A stretch of 64,000 bases of DNA, taken from Aeromonas veronii (GTDB lineage: Bacteria > Pseudomonadota > Gammaproteobacteria > Enterobacterales > Aeromonadaceae). Positions within the stretch are counted from its first letter, which is position 1. Each line of letters opens with the position of its first letter. Below, one piece after another: positions 45,330 to 54,887 of this stretch. The position numbers and the translations under genes were made by a program. Where the stretch lies: positions 1,851,501 to 1,915,500 of the forward strand of contig NZ_CP157875.1 in NCBI RefSeq assembly GCF_040215105.1, given 5' to 3'. The notes beneath the pieces were generated by a model. It saw only the letters and a list, made by a program, of their open reading frames with translations, was not told where the DNA came from and made no database searches.

Positions 45330-47327
45330 TCAGTCGAGGGACTTGCCCTTGAGCAGCTTACGCACCCAGTAGCGGGCGGGGTGGAGCGCTTCCAGCAGAT
45401 CGCGGGGCAGCGGCAGGGGATCGCCACAGATCTCGCTCGCCACCAGCTCACCGCACAGGGGGGCCGAGCAGAGGCCCCGGGAGCCGAGCGCCCCCAGCAC
45501 ATAGAGGCCCGGGTGGAGGGGCAGGGGAGCGGCATCCGCCGGATGCTGCTGGAGCCCGGCGTAGTGATCCGCGAGACCGGGCAGACGCACCACGGGCCCC
45601 GCCACCGGCAGGTGATCCCGACTGGCGCAGCGCACGCCGACCCTGGCCTGGTGGCCACTCACGTCCACTTCGTCCGGCCAGATCTGATCTGGCAGGCAGG
45701 CCTGCAACCGGCTGCGGTTCTGGGCCTGCTCCTCGGCGCTAAACCCAAGCTCGGTCTGGTTGCGGCCATAGCTGGCACCGATGCAGTGGGCGCCATCGTG
45801 AGCCGGGGTGAGATAACCGTCGTAGCAGAGCACGGTGTTGAGCTGACTTAAGCCTGCCGTGGTCGGCACATGGCTCACCTGACCGCGCACCGGGTAGAGG
45901 GGCAGCTCGGCGAAGGGGATGAGGGCGGGCAGACGATGACCGGCGGCGACCACCAGATTGGGGGCCAGCCAGTGGCGGCCGTCATGGCTCGTCACCTGCC
46001 AGCCATCGGCCTGTTCATCGACCTGGGTCACCTCGGCGCCATATTCCAGCTGCAGCAAGCCGCTCTGCATGGCGTCGCTCAGCGCCGCCCGGGTCAGGTC
46101 CGCCGGGCAGAGCCAGCCCCCCAGGGGATAGCTGACGCCGCCCACGCCGCAGGGCAGGCCGACCAATGGTTCGATCTCGCTGGCCGAGAGGGGGCGCATC
46201 AGTTCGGGCGGGAAGGGGCCCTGGCTCATCTTGGCGAGCTTGGCCGCCGACTTGTCGTCATAGCCGAGCTGGGTGACGCCGCACAATGCAAAGGCGATGG
46301 GGTGGCGATCGCTCAGGGCCTGCAGCCGGTTTCGGGCATAGCCGAAGGCGAGGGCATAGAAGCGCGACAGGGCGTCATGCTCGCCGTTGAGCAAGGGATA
46401 GAGCGCCCCCTGGCGGTTGCCGGAGGCGCCGGTGGCGGGCTCGGCATCGGCGCAGAGCAGGGTGACGGCGCGGCCCCGCTCCACCAAAGAGAGGGCGGTC
46501 ATGGCGGAGGCGATACCGCCGCCGATGATGAGGGTCGCCCCTTCCCGGCCCGCCGGGCGGGCGTACCAGGGCGCTATGGTGCTGTCCGGGGTCTTCTCTT
46601 CCCGCATTCCGGCCAGCATCTCCCGCTTGCTGCCGTGACCTTTCACCTTCTTCATGGCAAAACCCGCGGCGATGAGCCCCCGGCGCACGAAACCGGCGCA
46701 GGTAAAGGTGGCGATGGTGGCGGTGGGGCGCGCGAGACGCGCGAGGCCGTCGAACAGATCCTGGGTCCACATCTCGGGGTTCTTGGCAGGCGAAAAACCG
46801 TCCAGATACCAGGCATCCACCAGTCCCTCGGCCGGGTGGGGGACCTGCGGCAGCGTCTCCTTGATGTCACCGAGCCAGAGATCGAGGCGTATCCGGCCAC
46901 CGGCAAACGACAGACGGTGACAGCCTTCGACCGGCAGCGGCCACTGGTCGATGAGGGCACGGCTCAACGGCGCGAGTTCGGGCCAGGCCGCGAGCGCTTT
47001 GCACAGATCGTCCCGGGTCAGAGGGTATTTTTCGAAGCTGATGAAGTGCAGACGCGGGCAGCGGGCGGGATCGCCGGCCTGTTCCAGAAACGCAGCCATT
47101 GTCGCCAGAAAGTTAAGACCAGTGCCGAAACCTGTTTCACCAATCACGAAACTGTCACTATCGTGGTGCGAAAATCGCTCTGGCAGCCGATTTTGCTGCA
47201 AAAAGACGTAGCGGGTTTCACTTAGACCGTTATCATTGGAAAAGTACACATCCCCGAACTCACTGGAGACTGGAGTTCCCGCTTCATTCCAGTCCAATCG
47301 GGCATGATGTAAGGATGTTTGACTCAC
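45330..47327 (-). CDS. mnmC: tRNA 5-methylaminomethyl-2-thiouridine biosynthesis bifunctional protein
   Basis: Bifunctional tRNA wobble-uridine enzyme, 665 residues. The N-terminal methyltransferase domain has [12 protein letters not shown] (SAM site) and [13 protein letters not shown]. The C-terminal FAD oxidase domain (from about 265) has [18 protein letters not shown] and converts cmnm5U to nm5U. I start it at GTG 47327 ([12 protein letters not shown]), with GAGG 5 bases upstream; the frame extends to ATG 47348. It is divergent from fabB, with 111 bases between. Confidence 0.94.
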   Translation of the reverse strand: MSQTSLHHARLDWNEAGTPVSSEFGDVYFSNDNGLSETRYVFLQQNRLPERFSHHDSDSFVIGETGFGTGLNFLATMAAFLEQAGDPARCPRLHFISFEKYPLTRDDLCKALAAWPELAPLSRALIDQWPLPVEGCHRLSFAGGRIRLDLWLGDIKETLPQVPHPAEGLVDAWYLDGFSPAKNPEMWTQDLFDGLARLARPTATIATFTCAGFVRRGLIAAGFAMKKVKGHGSKREMLAGMREEKTPDSTIAPWYARPAGREGATLIIGGGIASAMTALSLVERGRAVTLLCADAEPATGASGNRQGALYPLLNGEHDALSRFYALAFGYARNRLQALSDRHPIAFALCGVTQLGYDDKSAAKLAKMSQGPFPPELMRPLSASEIEPLVGLPCGVGGVSYPLGGWLCPADLTRAALSDAMQSGLLQLEYGAEVTQVDEQADGWQVTSHDGRHWLAPNLVVAAGHRLPALIPFAELPLYPVRGQVSHVPTTAGLSQLNTVLCYDGYLTPAHDGAHCIGASYGRNQTELGFSAEEQAQNRSRLQACLPDQIWPDEVDVSGHQARVGVRCASRDHLPVAGPVVRLPGLADHYAGLQQHPADAAPLPLHPGLYVLGALGSRGLCSAPLCGELVASEICGDPLPLPRDLLEALHPARYWVRKLLKGKSLD

Positions 47328-47438
47328 GTTTTCCTCTGCTCGCGTCATAAAATCGCGGGCATTCTACGTGAAAGCAGACCAGTTTGGCAGCCGAAAGCGG
47401 GTAGACTCGGTGCCAGTTTTTCCAGACGAGATGAATTA

Positions 47439-48650
47439 ATGAGAAGAGCAGTGATCACCGGTATCGGCGTCATCTCCAGTATCGGCAACAACAAGGAAGA
47501 AGTGCTGGCCTCCCTGCAAGCAGGCAAATCCGGCATCACCTATTCCGAGCAGTTTGAACAGTACAATCTGCGCAGCCGTGTCTGGGGTAACATCAAACTC
47601 GATCCGTCTGAACTGATCGACCGTAAAGTCATGCGCTTCATGGGTGACGCTGCGGCCTACGCCTATCTCTCCATGCAGCAGGCCATCGAAGATGCGGGTC
47701 TGGCAGAGGATCAGGTTTCCAACGAGCGTACCGGTATCGTCACCGGCTCCGGCGGCGCCTCCGGCAAGAATACCTCGGAGTCTGCAGACATCGCCCGCGA
47801 GAAGGGCGTCAAGCGGGTAGGTCCCTACATGGTGCCGCGCACCATGTCTTCCACCACCTCCGCCTGTCTGGCCACGCCGTTCAAGATCAAGGGTGTCAAC
47901 TACACCATCAGCTCCGCCTGCGCGACCTCTGCCCACTGCATCGGTCACGCACTGGAACTGATCCAGCTCGGCAAGCAGGACATCGTCTTCGCCGGCGGCG
48001 GCGAGGAGCTGGACTGGTCCTCCACCATCCAGTTTGACGCCATGGGCGCTCTCTCCACCAAGTACAACGACAACCCGGAAAAAGCCTCCCGCACCTATGA
48101 TGCGGACCGCGATGGCTTCGTCATCTCCGGTGGCGGCGGCATCCTGGTGGTCGAGGAGCTGGAACATGCCCTGGCCCGTGGTGCGCACATCTACGCCGAG
48201 ATCACCGGTTACGGTGCCACTTCCGACGGCTACGACATGGTGGCCCCGAGCGGTGAAGGCGCGGTGCGTTGCATGAAGATGGCGATGCAGGGTGTGGGTC
48301 AGGTGGATTACATCAACACCCACGGCACCTCCACCCCGGTGGGCGATACCAAGGAGCTGGAAGCGATCCAGACCCTGTTTGGCAGCAATGCGCCCAAGCT
48401 CTCCGCCACCAAGGCCATGACCGGGCACGCCCTGGGCGCGGCCGGTGTGCACGAGGCCGTCTACTCCCTGCTGATGCTCAAGCACGGCTTCATCGCCCCC
48501 AGCATCAACATCGAGAATCTGGACGAGAAGGCCGTGGGCCTGCCCATCGTGCGCGAGTACGAAGCGGCTGATCTCAACACCGTCATGTCCAACAGCTTCG
48601 GCTTCGGCGGGACCAACGCCTCCCTGGTGTTCAGCAAGTTCAAGGCTTGA
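47439..48650 (+). CDS. fabB: Beta-ketoacyl-ACP synthase I
   Basis: Condensing enzyme needed for unsaturated fatty acid elongation. The 403-residue product has the nucleophile C161 in SSACATSAH and histidines in THGTSTP and GHALGAAG, plus the terminal [14 protein letters not shown] 47439 gives an N-terminus [16 protein letters not shown] identical in type to E. coli FabB; the open frame upstream overlaps the divergent mnmC promoter. A FadR-like half-site ACTGGTCTGC on the minus strand near 47375-47384 is a weak candidate for activation. A terminator follows at 48685. Confidence 0.96.
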   Translation: MRRAVITGIGVISSIGNNKEEVLASLQAGKSGITYSEQFEQYNLRSRVWGNIKLDPSELIDRKVMRFMGDAAAYAYLSMQQAIEDAGLAEDQVSNERTGIVTGSGGASGKNTSESADIAREKGVKRVGPYMVPRTMSSTTSACLATPFKIKGVNYTISSACATSAHCIGHALELIQLGKQDIVFAGGGEELDWSSTIQFDAMGALSTKYNDNPEKASRTYDADRDGFVISGGGGILVVEELEHALARGAHIYAEITGYGATSDGYDMVAPSGEGAVRCMKMAMQGVGQVDYINTHGTSTPVGDTKELEAIQTLFGSNAPKLSATKAMTGHALGAAGVHEAVYSLLMLKHGFIAPSINIENLDEKAVGLPIVREYEAADLNTVMSNSFGFGGTNASLVFSKFKA

Positions 48651-48684
48651 TGAACTAGCCATCCTGGCGAGACAATCGAGATAG

Positions 48685-48711
48685 AAAAAGGCGCCGCAAG
48701 GCGCCTTTTTT
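48685..48711. terminator. Terminator of fabB
   Basis: AAAAAGGCGCC / GGCGCCTTTTTT with GCAA loop, flanked by A and T tracts, so it can also serve the leftward GNAT gene. Confidence 0.85.
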
Positions 48712-48791
48712 ATGGCCGGTCGTCAGTGTTCAAACCGCACTGCTGCCGGGAAAAGTACGCTGGCGTACACACCGGGTTTGCTTGCTGTCGT

Positions 48792-49292
48792 TCACGCCAC
48801 GCTTGGCGCTGCCAGCGGCAGTCGCATATAGACGGCACCCTCACCATATTCCGCCAGACACTTGTCGGTGGCGGCGGGCAGGAACCCCTGCTTGCGCCAG
48901 AAGGCCGGCGCGTCTTGCACCGCCACCAGACCCGCATGTGCGAATCCCTCTTCACTGGCGAAGGCGAGGGCGGTGGCAAGCAGCCGCTGACCCACCCCGA
49001 TGCCGCGCGCTTCGCCGGAGACGGCGAGATCGTGCAGATAGAACTCCTCATCCCCAGCCAGTCGTTGCATGGCGACCGAGAGGGGTGGGGGCCGTCTGGC
49101 ACGCCAGGGGTGACAGAGCAGGTAACCGAGCACCTTGCCCTGGCGCTCGGCAACCCAGCAGCATGCCGGCGCCAGCTCGGACTTGTTCTGCATCACGTCG
49201 AGAGGCTCGGGATCGAACTGGTGATAGCACTCGTGCTGGATCTTCATGATGGCGGGCCAGTCGGGAGCCCGGATGGCGCGGATGTTAATCAT
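48792..49292 (-). CDS. GNAT-family N-acetyltransferase
   Basis: 166 residues with the acetyl-CoA binding fold: motif A is FYLHDLAVSGEARGIGVGQRLL with the Q/RxxGxG/A loop, followed by ALAFASEEGFAHAGLVAVQ and a C-terminal FWRKQGF. The substrate is not evident. AAAGG lies a few bases before the ATG. It is 102 bases after a lipoprotein gene and ends before the fabB terminator. Confidence 0.85.
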   Translation of the reverse strand: MINIRAIRAPDWPAIMKIQHECYHQFDPEPLDVMQNKSELAPACCWVAERQGKVLGYLLCHPWRARRPPPLSVAMQRLAGDEEFYLHDLAVSGEARGIGVGQRLLATALAFASEEGFAHAGLVAVQDAPAFWRKQGFLPAATDKCLAEYGEGAVYMRLPLAAPSVA

Positions 49293-49394
49293 AACCTTTA
49301 ACGCTGCAGTAGTGACTCAAACCATGAGGGAGGCCCAGACTAGCACAAGGTGCTGATTAATTGAACTGGTGTGGTCTATATGACGCCCATTCAC

Positions 49395-49709
49395 TCAGCG
49401 AGCGGCTTCCTTGCTCACGACCTTGATCAGCTGGTAGCGCAGGGAAGAGGCATCGGCCGGCACATCGGTCAGCTTCTCCTTGGTGACTTCCAGCTGATAG
49501 TTGTAGCCGGGCTCGAAGGTGAAGCCCTCGATCTGCTGGTAGAAGAAGCTCCAGCTCTCGCCGGGCTGGCTGCGTACCTGCATGCACTTCATGGGGGCGA
49601 CACCGACGCAGTCGGCCAGCTGGCTCTTGATGTAGAGGGTCTCGGTGGGCGGGGTGCTCTGGCAGGCACTGAGCAACAGGGCGGAACAGAGTATCAGGGG
49701 GGCTTTCAT
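49395..49709 (-). CDS. DUF4377-like lipoprotein
   Basis: 104 residues. Signal peptide MKAPLILCSALLLSAC with lipobox LSAC, so the mature N-terminus is a lipidated cysteine. The following domain has DCVGVAPMKCMQVRS and QIEGFTFEPGYNYQLEV, which I match to DUF4377, often seen in META/HslJ-type heat-shock lipoproteins. AGGAGAG lies 8 bases before the ATG. Function unknown; it is probably anchored in the outer membrane because no Asp follows the cysteine. Confidence 0.8.
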   Translation of the reverse strand: MKAPLILCSALLLSACQSTPPTETLYIKSQLADCVGVAPMKCMQVRSQPGESWSFFYQQIEGFTFEPGYNYQLEVTKEKLTDVPADASSLRYQLIKVVSKEAAR

Positions 49710-49757
49710 CAGGGTCTCTCCTTTTGGCGAAAGGGCGCGATTAAAGCGGTAAATGAA

Positions 49758-49780
49758 AAGGCGGTCAATGACCGCCTTTG
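49758..49780 (-). terminator. Terminator of gltA
   Basis: AAAGGCGGTC / GACCGCCTTT, read leftward and followed by TCATTT, 24 bases after the gltA stop. Confidence 0.75.
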
Positions 49781-49804
49781 TAACAATTTTTATCCGCGAT
49801 GAAT

Positions 49805-51091
49805 TCAGCGCTGATCCAGGGGGACGAATTCCCGCTGGGGCTGACCGGTGTAGAGCTGACGAGGACGGCCGATCTTCTGATCCGGATCCGAGTGCATTTC
49901 ATTCCAGTGGGCAATCCAGCCGATGGTACGGGAGATGGCGAAGATCACGGTGAACATGGACATGGGGATGCCGATGGCCTTCATGATGATGCCGGAGTAG
50001 AAGTCCACGTTCGGGTAGAGCTTCTTCTCGATGAAGTAGGGGTCGGAGAGCGCGATGCGCTCCAGCTCCATGGCCACATCCAGCAGCGGATCCTTGATCT
50101 GCAGCTCCTGCAGCACTTCGTGGCAGGTCTGACGCATCACGGTGGCGCGGGGATCGTGGTTCTTGTAGACCCGGTGACCGAAGCCCATCAGACGGAAGGG
50201 ATCGTTCTTGTCCTTGGCCTTGGCAATGAACTCGGGGATGCGATCGACCGAACCGATCTCTTCGAGCATCTTGAGGCAGGCTTCGTTGGCACCGCCGTGG
50301 GCCGGACCCCACAGGGAGGCGATCCCGGCGGCGATACAGGCGAACGGGTTGGCACCGGAGGAGCCCGCCAGACGCACGGTGGAGGTGGAGGCGTTCTGCT
50401 CATGATCCGCATGCAGGGTGAAGATGCGATCCATGGCGCGTTCGACGATGGGGTTGACCTTGTACTCTTCGGTCGGCACGCCAAACATCATGTGCAGGAA
50501 GTTGCCCGCATAGGAGAGGGCGTTGCGCGGCTGCATGAACGGCTGACCGATGGAGTACTTGTAGCACATGGCGGCCAGGGTCGGCATCTTGGAGAGCAGG
50601 CGGAAGGCGCAGATCTCGCGGTGCTCCTCGTTGTTGATGTCGAGGGCATCGTGATAGAAGGCGGACAGGGCGCTGACCACGGCGCACATGACGGCCATGG
50701 GGTGAGCGTCACGACGGAAGCCGCGGAAGAAGAAGGCGATCTGTTCGTGCACCATGGTATGGCGGGTGACCAGACGTTCGAAGTCCGTGTACTGGGCCTT
50801 GGTGGGGGCCTCACCGTAGAGCAGGATGTAGCAGACTTCGAGGTAGCTGGCCTGGGTGGCCAACTGGGCGATGGGATAACCACGGTGCAGCAAGACACCC
50901 TGATCCCCGTCGATGTAGGTGATGGACGATTTGCAAGATCCGGTGGCCATGAAGCCCGGGTCAAAGGTGAAGTACCCTTGAGCACCCAGTTTTCTGACAT
51001 CGATGACATCGGGTCCGACAGTCCCGGACAGGATCGGCAGTTCTACCGGCTCTTTTCCGGGCAAGTGTAGGGTGGCTATTTTATCAGCCAT
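49805..51091 (-). CDS. gltA: Citrate synthase
   Basis: Hexameric type II citrate synthase of 428 residues, first enzyme of the TCA cycle. Catalytic histidines lie in [15 protein letters not shown] and [14 protein letters not shown], and the catalytic aspartate in DVDFYSGI or nearby. The N-terminus [19 protein letters not shown] matches the family. It runs opposite to sdhCDAB, with a 422-base shared control region, as in E. coli. Confidence 0.97.
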   Translation of the reverse strand: MADKIATLHLPGKEPVELPILSGTVGPDVIDVRKLGAQGYFTFDPGFMATGSCKSSITYIDGDQGVLLHRGYPIAQLATQASYLEVCYILLYGEAPTKAQYTDFERLVTRHTMVHEQIAFFFRGFRRDAHPMAVMCAVVSALSAFYHDALDINNEEHREICAFRLLSKMPTLAAMCYKYSIGQPFMQPRNALSYAGNFLHMMFGVPTEEYKVNPIVERAMDRIFTLHADHEQNASTSTVRLAGSSGANPFACIAAGIASLWGPAHGGANEACLKMLEEIGSVDRIPEFIAKAKDKNDPFRLMGFGHRVYKNHDPRATVMRQTCHEVLQELQIKDPLLDVAMELERIALSDPYFIEKKLYPNVDFYSGIIMKAIGIPMSMFTVIFAISRTIGWIAHWNEMHSDPDQKIGRPRQLYTGQPQREFVPLDQR

Positions 51092-51513
51092 AGCACGTCT
51101 CCTTTGCTCTTTATAATTTGGTTCCAGTCCTACTTTATTACGACTTTCATAACGCTGGCAAAGGTTGTTACCCGTACCACGGCGGCTGGAGCGCCTTATT
51201 TGAACCAGAGATCGATAGCTTTGTCAATTTTACTGGATGATCATTAATGAGTTGTTAAAGCTGTTGTGGGATCTGGTTTACGGTTTTGGGTTTTCTATGT
51301 AGCTAATTGATTGTCATTGGTTAAGGCCGCCGATATACTGCGCCACGTGGGTGATGGTCGTCGGTGTTTGAAACGCTTTCGCAAAGCCAGATGTGATATT
51401 GAAAATGTTATTTTTGGCTTTCCTGAGTTGTTTTGGTAACAAAAACCTAACAAATGCCACTCCTAGCCCTCAAAGCGTGTAAAAACAATAACTAACGTGC
51501 TCAATGGAGCTGA
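51092..51513. promoter_or_regulatory. gltA-sdhC divergent control region with ArcA-like repeats
   Basis: AT-rich 422 bases without a gene. On the minus strand GTTAG-N6-GTTAC (51436-51451) forms direct repeats spaced 11 bases, like the ArcA box GTTAA repeats that repress sdh and gltA anaerobically in E. coli. No firm CRP site was seen. Confidence 0.5.
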
Positions 51514-51903
51514 GTGGGCAAAGCCGTGAAAAACAAACAGAGACCTGTAAACCTCGACCTACAGACGATCAGCTTTCCTGTCACCGCCATCGCTTCCATC
51601 TTGCATCGTGTCTCAGGGGTCATCACCTTTGTGGCGCTTGCCATCTTGCTGTGGATGCTTGGTACTTCACTCGCCTCTCCCGAAGGATTTGAAACGGTCG
51701 TTGCCATCATGGACAACTTCCTGGTCAAGTTCGTGCTGTGGGGGATCCTGACTGCGCTGGCTTACCACATCGTGGGCGGTCTGCGTCACCTGGTCATGGA
51801 CATGGGGCATTGGGAAGAGCTGGAATCCGCGAATCAGAGCGCCCGGGTGGGCTTCGTGATCACCGCGATTCTGGCCGTATTGGCGGGGGTACTGGTATGG
51901 TAA
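51514..51903 (+). CDS. sdhC: Succinate dehydrogenase cytochrome b556 subunit
   Basis: Membrane anchor of complex II, 129 residues with three helices. [20 protein letters not shown] and the [13 protein letters not shown] segment (quinone-site S and R) are conserved; the heme ligand is a histidine in [11 protein letters not shown]. It starts at GTG 51514, with GGAG 5 bases upstream, matching the E. coli N-terminus. It overlaps sdhD by 7 bases. Confidence 0.95.
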   Translation: MGKAVKNKQRPVNLDLQTISFPVTAIASILHRVSGVITFVALAILLWMLGTSLASPEGFETVVAIMDNFLVKFVLWGILTALAYHIVGGLRHLVMDMGHWEELESANQSARVGFVITAILAVLAGVLVW

Positions 51904-52241
51904 CCAATTCTGCAACTTTCGGGCGCAGCGGTGTTCATGACTACATCCTGATCCGCGCCACCGCCCTCATCATGACGGCCTACGTCCTCTATCTGGTGGG
52001 TTTTGTCGCCCTCAATGACATCACCTACGAGGTGTGGACCGGCTTCTTCGCCAAAACCTTCACCAAGGTCTTCACCCTGCTGACGCTGGTTTGCGTCCTG
52101 ATCCACGCCTGGATCGGTCTGTGGCAGGTGCTGACCGACTATATCAAACCGGTGGGACTGCGCGGTGCACTGCAATTTGCACTGGTGGTGGTGCTGTTTG
52201 TCTATCTGATGACTGGTTTCGTCGTGCTGTGGGGTGTGTAA
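51897..52241 (+). CDS. sdhD: Succinate dehydrogenase membrane anchor subunit
   Basis: 114 residues, three helices. [21 protein letters not shown] and [27 protein letters not shown] contain the heme-liganding and quinone-site residues (H in VLIHAW, then Y). ATG 51897 overlaps the sdhC stop; the long open frame upstream is the sdhC shadow. It ends 1 base before the sdhA start. Confidence 0.95.
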   Translation: MVTNSATFGRSGVHDYILIRATALIMTAYVLYLVGFVALNDITYEVWTGFFAKTFTKVFTLLTLVCVLIHAWIGLWQVLTDYIKPVGLRGALQFALVVVLFVYLMTGFVVLWGV

Positions 52242-52242
52242 G

Positions 52243-54009
52243 GTGACTATTCCAACTCGTGAATTTGATGCGGTCGTGATCGGTGCCGGTGGCGCCGGTA
52301 TGCGCGCCGCGCTGCAGATTGCCCAATCCGGCAAGAGCTGCGCACTGCTTTCCAAGGTTTTCCCGACTCGTTCCCACACCGTTTCCGCCCAGGGCGGGAT
52401 CACGGTCGCCCTGGGCAATGCCCATGACGACAACTGGCAGTGGCACATGTACGACACCGTCAAGGGCTCCGATTACATCGGTGACCAGGAAGCGATTGAA
52501 TACATGTGCAAGACGGGCCCGGAAGCCGTCTATGAGCTGGAGAACATGGGTCTGCCCTTCTCCCGCTTCGACAACGGCGCCGTCTATCAGCGCCCGTTTG
52601 GTGGTCAGTCCAAGAATTTCGGTGGCGAGCAGGCGGCCCGTACCGCGGCTGCGGCCGACCGGACCGGCCATGCCCTGCTGCATACCCTGTATCAGCAGAA
52701 CGTCAAGAACAAGACCACGGTCTTCTCCGAGTGGTATGCGCTGGATCTGGTGAAGAACCAGGACGGTCACGTCGTCGGCTGCACCGCCATCGACATGGAG
52801 AGCGGCGAGGTCGTCTACTTCAAGGCCAAGGCCACGGTGCTCGCCACCGGTGGCGCCGGTCGCATCTACCAGTCCACCACCAATGCCCACATCAACACCG
52901 GTGACGGTGTCGGCATGGCGCTGCGCGCCGGTGTAGGCGTGCAGGACATGGAGTTCTGGCAGTTCCACCCGACCGGCATCGCCGGGGCAGGGGTGCTGGT
53001 GACCGAGGGTTGCCGCGGTGAAGGCGGCTATCTGCTGAACAAGGACGGCGAGCGCTTTATGGAGCGTTATGCGCCGAACGCCAAGGATCTCGCCGGTCGC
53101 GACGTGGTGGCTCGCTCCATCATGATCGAGATCCGCGAAGGCCGTGGCTGCGACGGTCCCTGGGGCCCGCACATCAAACTCAAGCTGGATCACCTGGGTA
53201 AAGAGGTACTGGAATCCCGCCTGCCGGGGATCTGCGAGCTGTCTCGCACCTTCGCCCACGTGGATCCGGTCAAGGAACCCATTCCCATCATCCCGACCTG
53301 CCACTACATGATGGGCGGCGTGCCGACCAGCGTGAACGGCCAGTGCCTGACCCAGGACAAGGACGGCAACGACGTCCCCGTGGTCGGTCTGTTCGCGGTG
53401 GGGGAGATCGCCTGTGTCTCCGTACACGGCGCCAACCGTCTGGGTGGCAACTCCCTGCTGGATCTGGTGGTGTTCGGTCGTGCCGCCGGCATGCACCTGG
53501 TGGAGACCTTGGGCGAGATGGAACATGGCCGCGAGGCCACCGAGGCCGAGGTCGCCAAGGCTCTTGAGCGCTTCAACCGCTGGGAAGCCAACCGTGACGG
53601 GGAAGACCCGGCCCAGATCCGTAAAGATCTGCAGCGCTGCATGCAGAACAACTTCTCCGTATTCCGGGAAGGGGATGCCATGGCAGAGGGGCTGGCCGAG
53701 CTGAAACTCATCCGCGAGCGCCTCAAGAACGCCCGTCTGGACGACACCTCCAAGGAGTTCAACACCCAGCGCATCGAGTGCCTGGAGCTGGATAACCTGA
53801 TGGAGACGGCCTATGCCACCGCGGTGGCGGCGAACTTCCGTACCGAGAGTCGCGGTGCCCACAGCCGCTTCGACTTCCCGGATCGCGACGATGAGAGCTG
53901 GCTGTGCCACAGCCTCTATCACCCGGACACCGAGTCCATGACCCGTCGCGCTGTCAACATGTCTCCGAAAACCCGTGAGGCATTCCCACCCAAGGTGCGG
54001 ACTTACTGA
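52243..54009 (+). CDS. sdhA: Succinate dehydrogenase flavoprotein subunit
   Basis: Catalytic subunit of complex II that oxidises succinate to fumarate. The 588-residue product has the FAD motif [14 protein letters not shown], the covalently flavinylated histidine in [11 protein letters not shown], and active-site [10 protein letters not shown] and [19 protein letters not shown] start at GTG 52243 (VTIPTREF), which gives exactly the E. coli length of 588; GTG 52234 is an in-frame alternative inside sdhD. Ends FPPKVRTY, as in E. coli. Confidence 0.97.
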   Translation: MTIPTREFDAVVIGAGGAGMRAALQIAQSGKSCALLSKVFPTRSHTVSAQGGITVALGNAHDDNWQWHMYDTVKGSDYIGDQEAIEYMCKTGPEAVYELENMGLPFSRFDNGAVYQRPFGGQSKNFGGEQAARTAAAADRTGHALLHTLYQQNVKNKTTVFSEWYALDLVKNQDGHVVGCTAIDMESGEVVYFKAKATVLATGGAGRIYQSTTNAHINTGDGVGMALRAGVGVQDMEFWQFHPTGIAGAGVLVTEGCRGEGGYLLNKDGERFMERYAPNAKDLAGRDVVARSIMIEIREGRGCDGPWGPHIKLKLDHLGKEVLESRLPGICELSRTFAHVDPVKEPIPIIPTCHYMMGGVPTSVNGQCLTQDKDGNDVPVVGLFAVGEIACVSVHGANRLGGNSLLDLVVFGRAAGMHLVETLGEMEHGREATEAEVAKALERFNRWEANRDGEDPAQIRKDLQRCMQNNFSVFREGDAMAEGLAELKLIRERLKNARLDDTSKEFNTQRIECLELDNLMETAYATAVAANFRTESRGAHSRFDFPDRDDESWLCHSLYHPDTESMTRRAVNMSPKTREAFPPKVRTY

Positions 54010-54026
54010 TTGCGGAGCCAAATACA

Positions 54027-54743
54027 ATGAACGTCACATTCTCTGTTTACAGATACAACCCGGATGTTGATAACGTCCCGCACATGAAGGATTATCACCT
54101 TGATATTCCTGAAGGTTCCGACATGATGGTGCTCGACGCACTGATCCAGCTGAAAGAGCTGGACCCCACACTCGCCTTCCGCCGCTCCTGCCGCGAAGGG
54201 GTCTGTGGATCCGACGGCGTCAACATGAATGGCAAGAATGGTCTTGCCTGCATCACTCCGCTTTCCGATCTCTTGAAGAAGGGCAACAAGGTCGTCATTC
54301 GTCCCTTGCCCGGCCTGCCGGTGATCCGGGATCTCGTGATCGACATGACCCAGTTCTACACCCAGTGGGAGAAGGTCAAACCCTTCCTCATCAACGATGA
54401 AAAACTGCCGCCCGTGCGTGAGCACCTGCAATCCCCCGAAGAGCGCGCCAAGCTGGATGGTCTGTACGAGTGCATTCTGTGCGCCTGCTGCTCCACCTCT
54501 TGCCCCTCCTTCTGGTGGAACCCGGACAAGTTCATCGGCCCGGCCGGTCTGCTCGCCGCCTATCGCTGGCTGGCGGACAGCCGTGATACCGCGGCTGCCG
54601 AACGACTGGGTAACCTGGACGACGCGTTCAGCGTGTTCCGCTGCCACGGCATCATGAACTGCGTGAACGTCTGTCCCAAAGGCTTGAACCCGACCAAGGC
54701 CATCGGTCAGATCAAGTCGATGCTGCTCAATCGGGCCGTGTAG
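54027..54743 (+). CDS. sdhB: Succinate dehydrogenase iron-sulfur subunit
   Basis: 238 residues, carrying three clusters: 2Fe-2S from the SCREGVCGSDGVNMNG region, and 4Fe-4S and 3Fe-4S from CILCACCSTSCPSFWWN and CHGIMNCVNVCPKGLNP. It passes electrons from FAD to quinone in SdhCD. It begins 17 bases after sdhA. A small hairpin AGCCATCC / GGATGGCT (54785-54835) lies between its end and sucA. Confidence 0.97.
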   Translation: MNVTFSVYRYNPDVDNVPHMKDYHLDIPEGSDMMVLDALIQLKELDPTLAFRRSCREGVCGSDGVNMNGKNGLACITPLSDLLKKGNKVVIRPLPGLPVIRDLVIDMTQFYTQWEKVKPFLINDEKLPPVREHLQSPEERAKLDGLYECILCACCSTSCPSFWWNPDKFIGPAGLLAAYRWLADSRDTAAAERLGNLDDAFSVFRCHGIMNCVNVCPKGLNPTKAIGQIKSMLLNRAV

Positions 54744-54887
54744 TACCAGGGCCGGGCGTCACCCGCCGGGCCCGACCTCTGGATAGCCATCCCGCCCCTC
54801 TTCAGGCGAGGTGCCAGGCGAGATGCAGGATGGCTGTTTGACCCCTACAAGCTGCGCTGCAGCGAACAAGATGTACAAGGGATAGAA

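Noticed and set aside
47370..47386. FadR operator before fabB
   Set aside because: Only one half resembles the consensus; kept as a remark in the fabB entry rather than as a feature.
52144..54027. 627-codon minus-strand open frame
   Set aside because: Complement of sdhA; no motif and no start signal.
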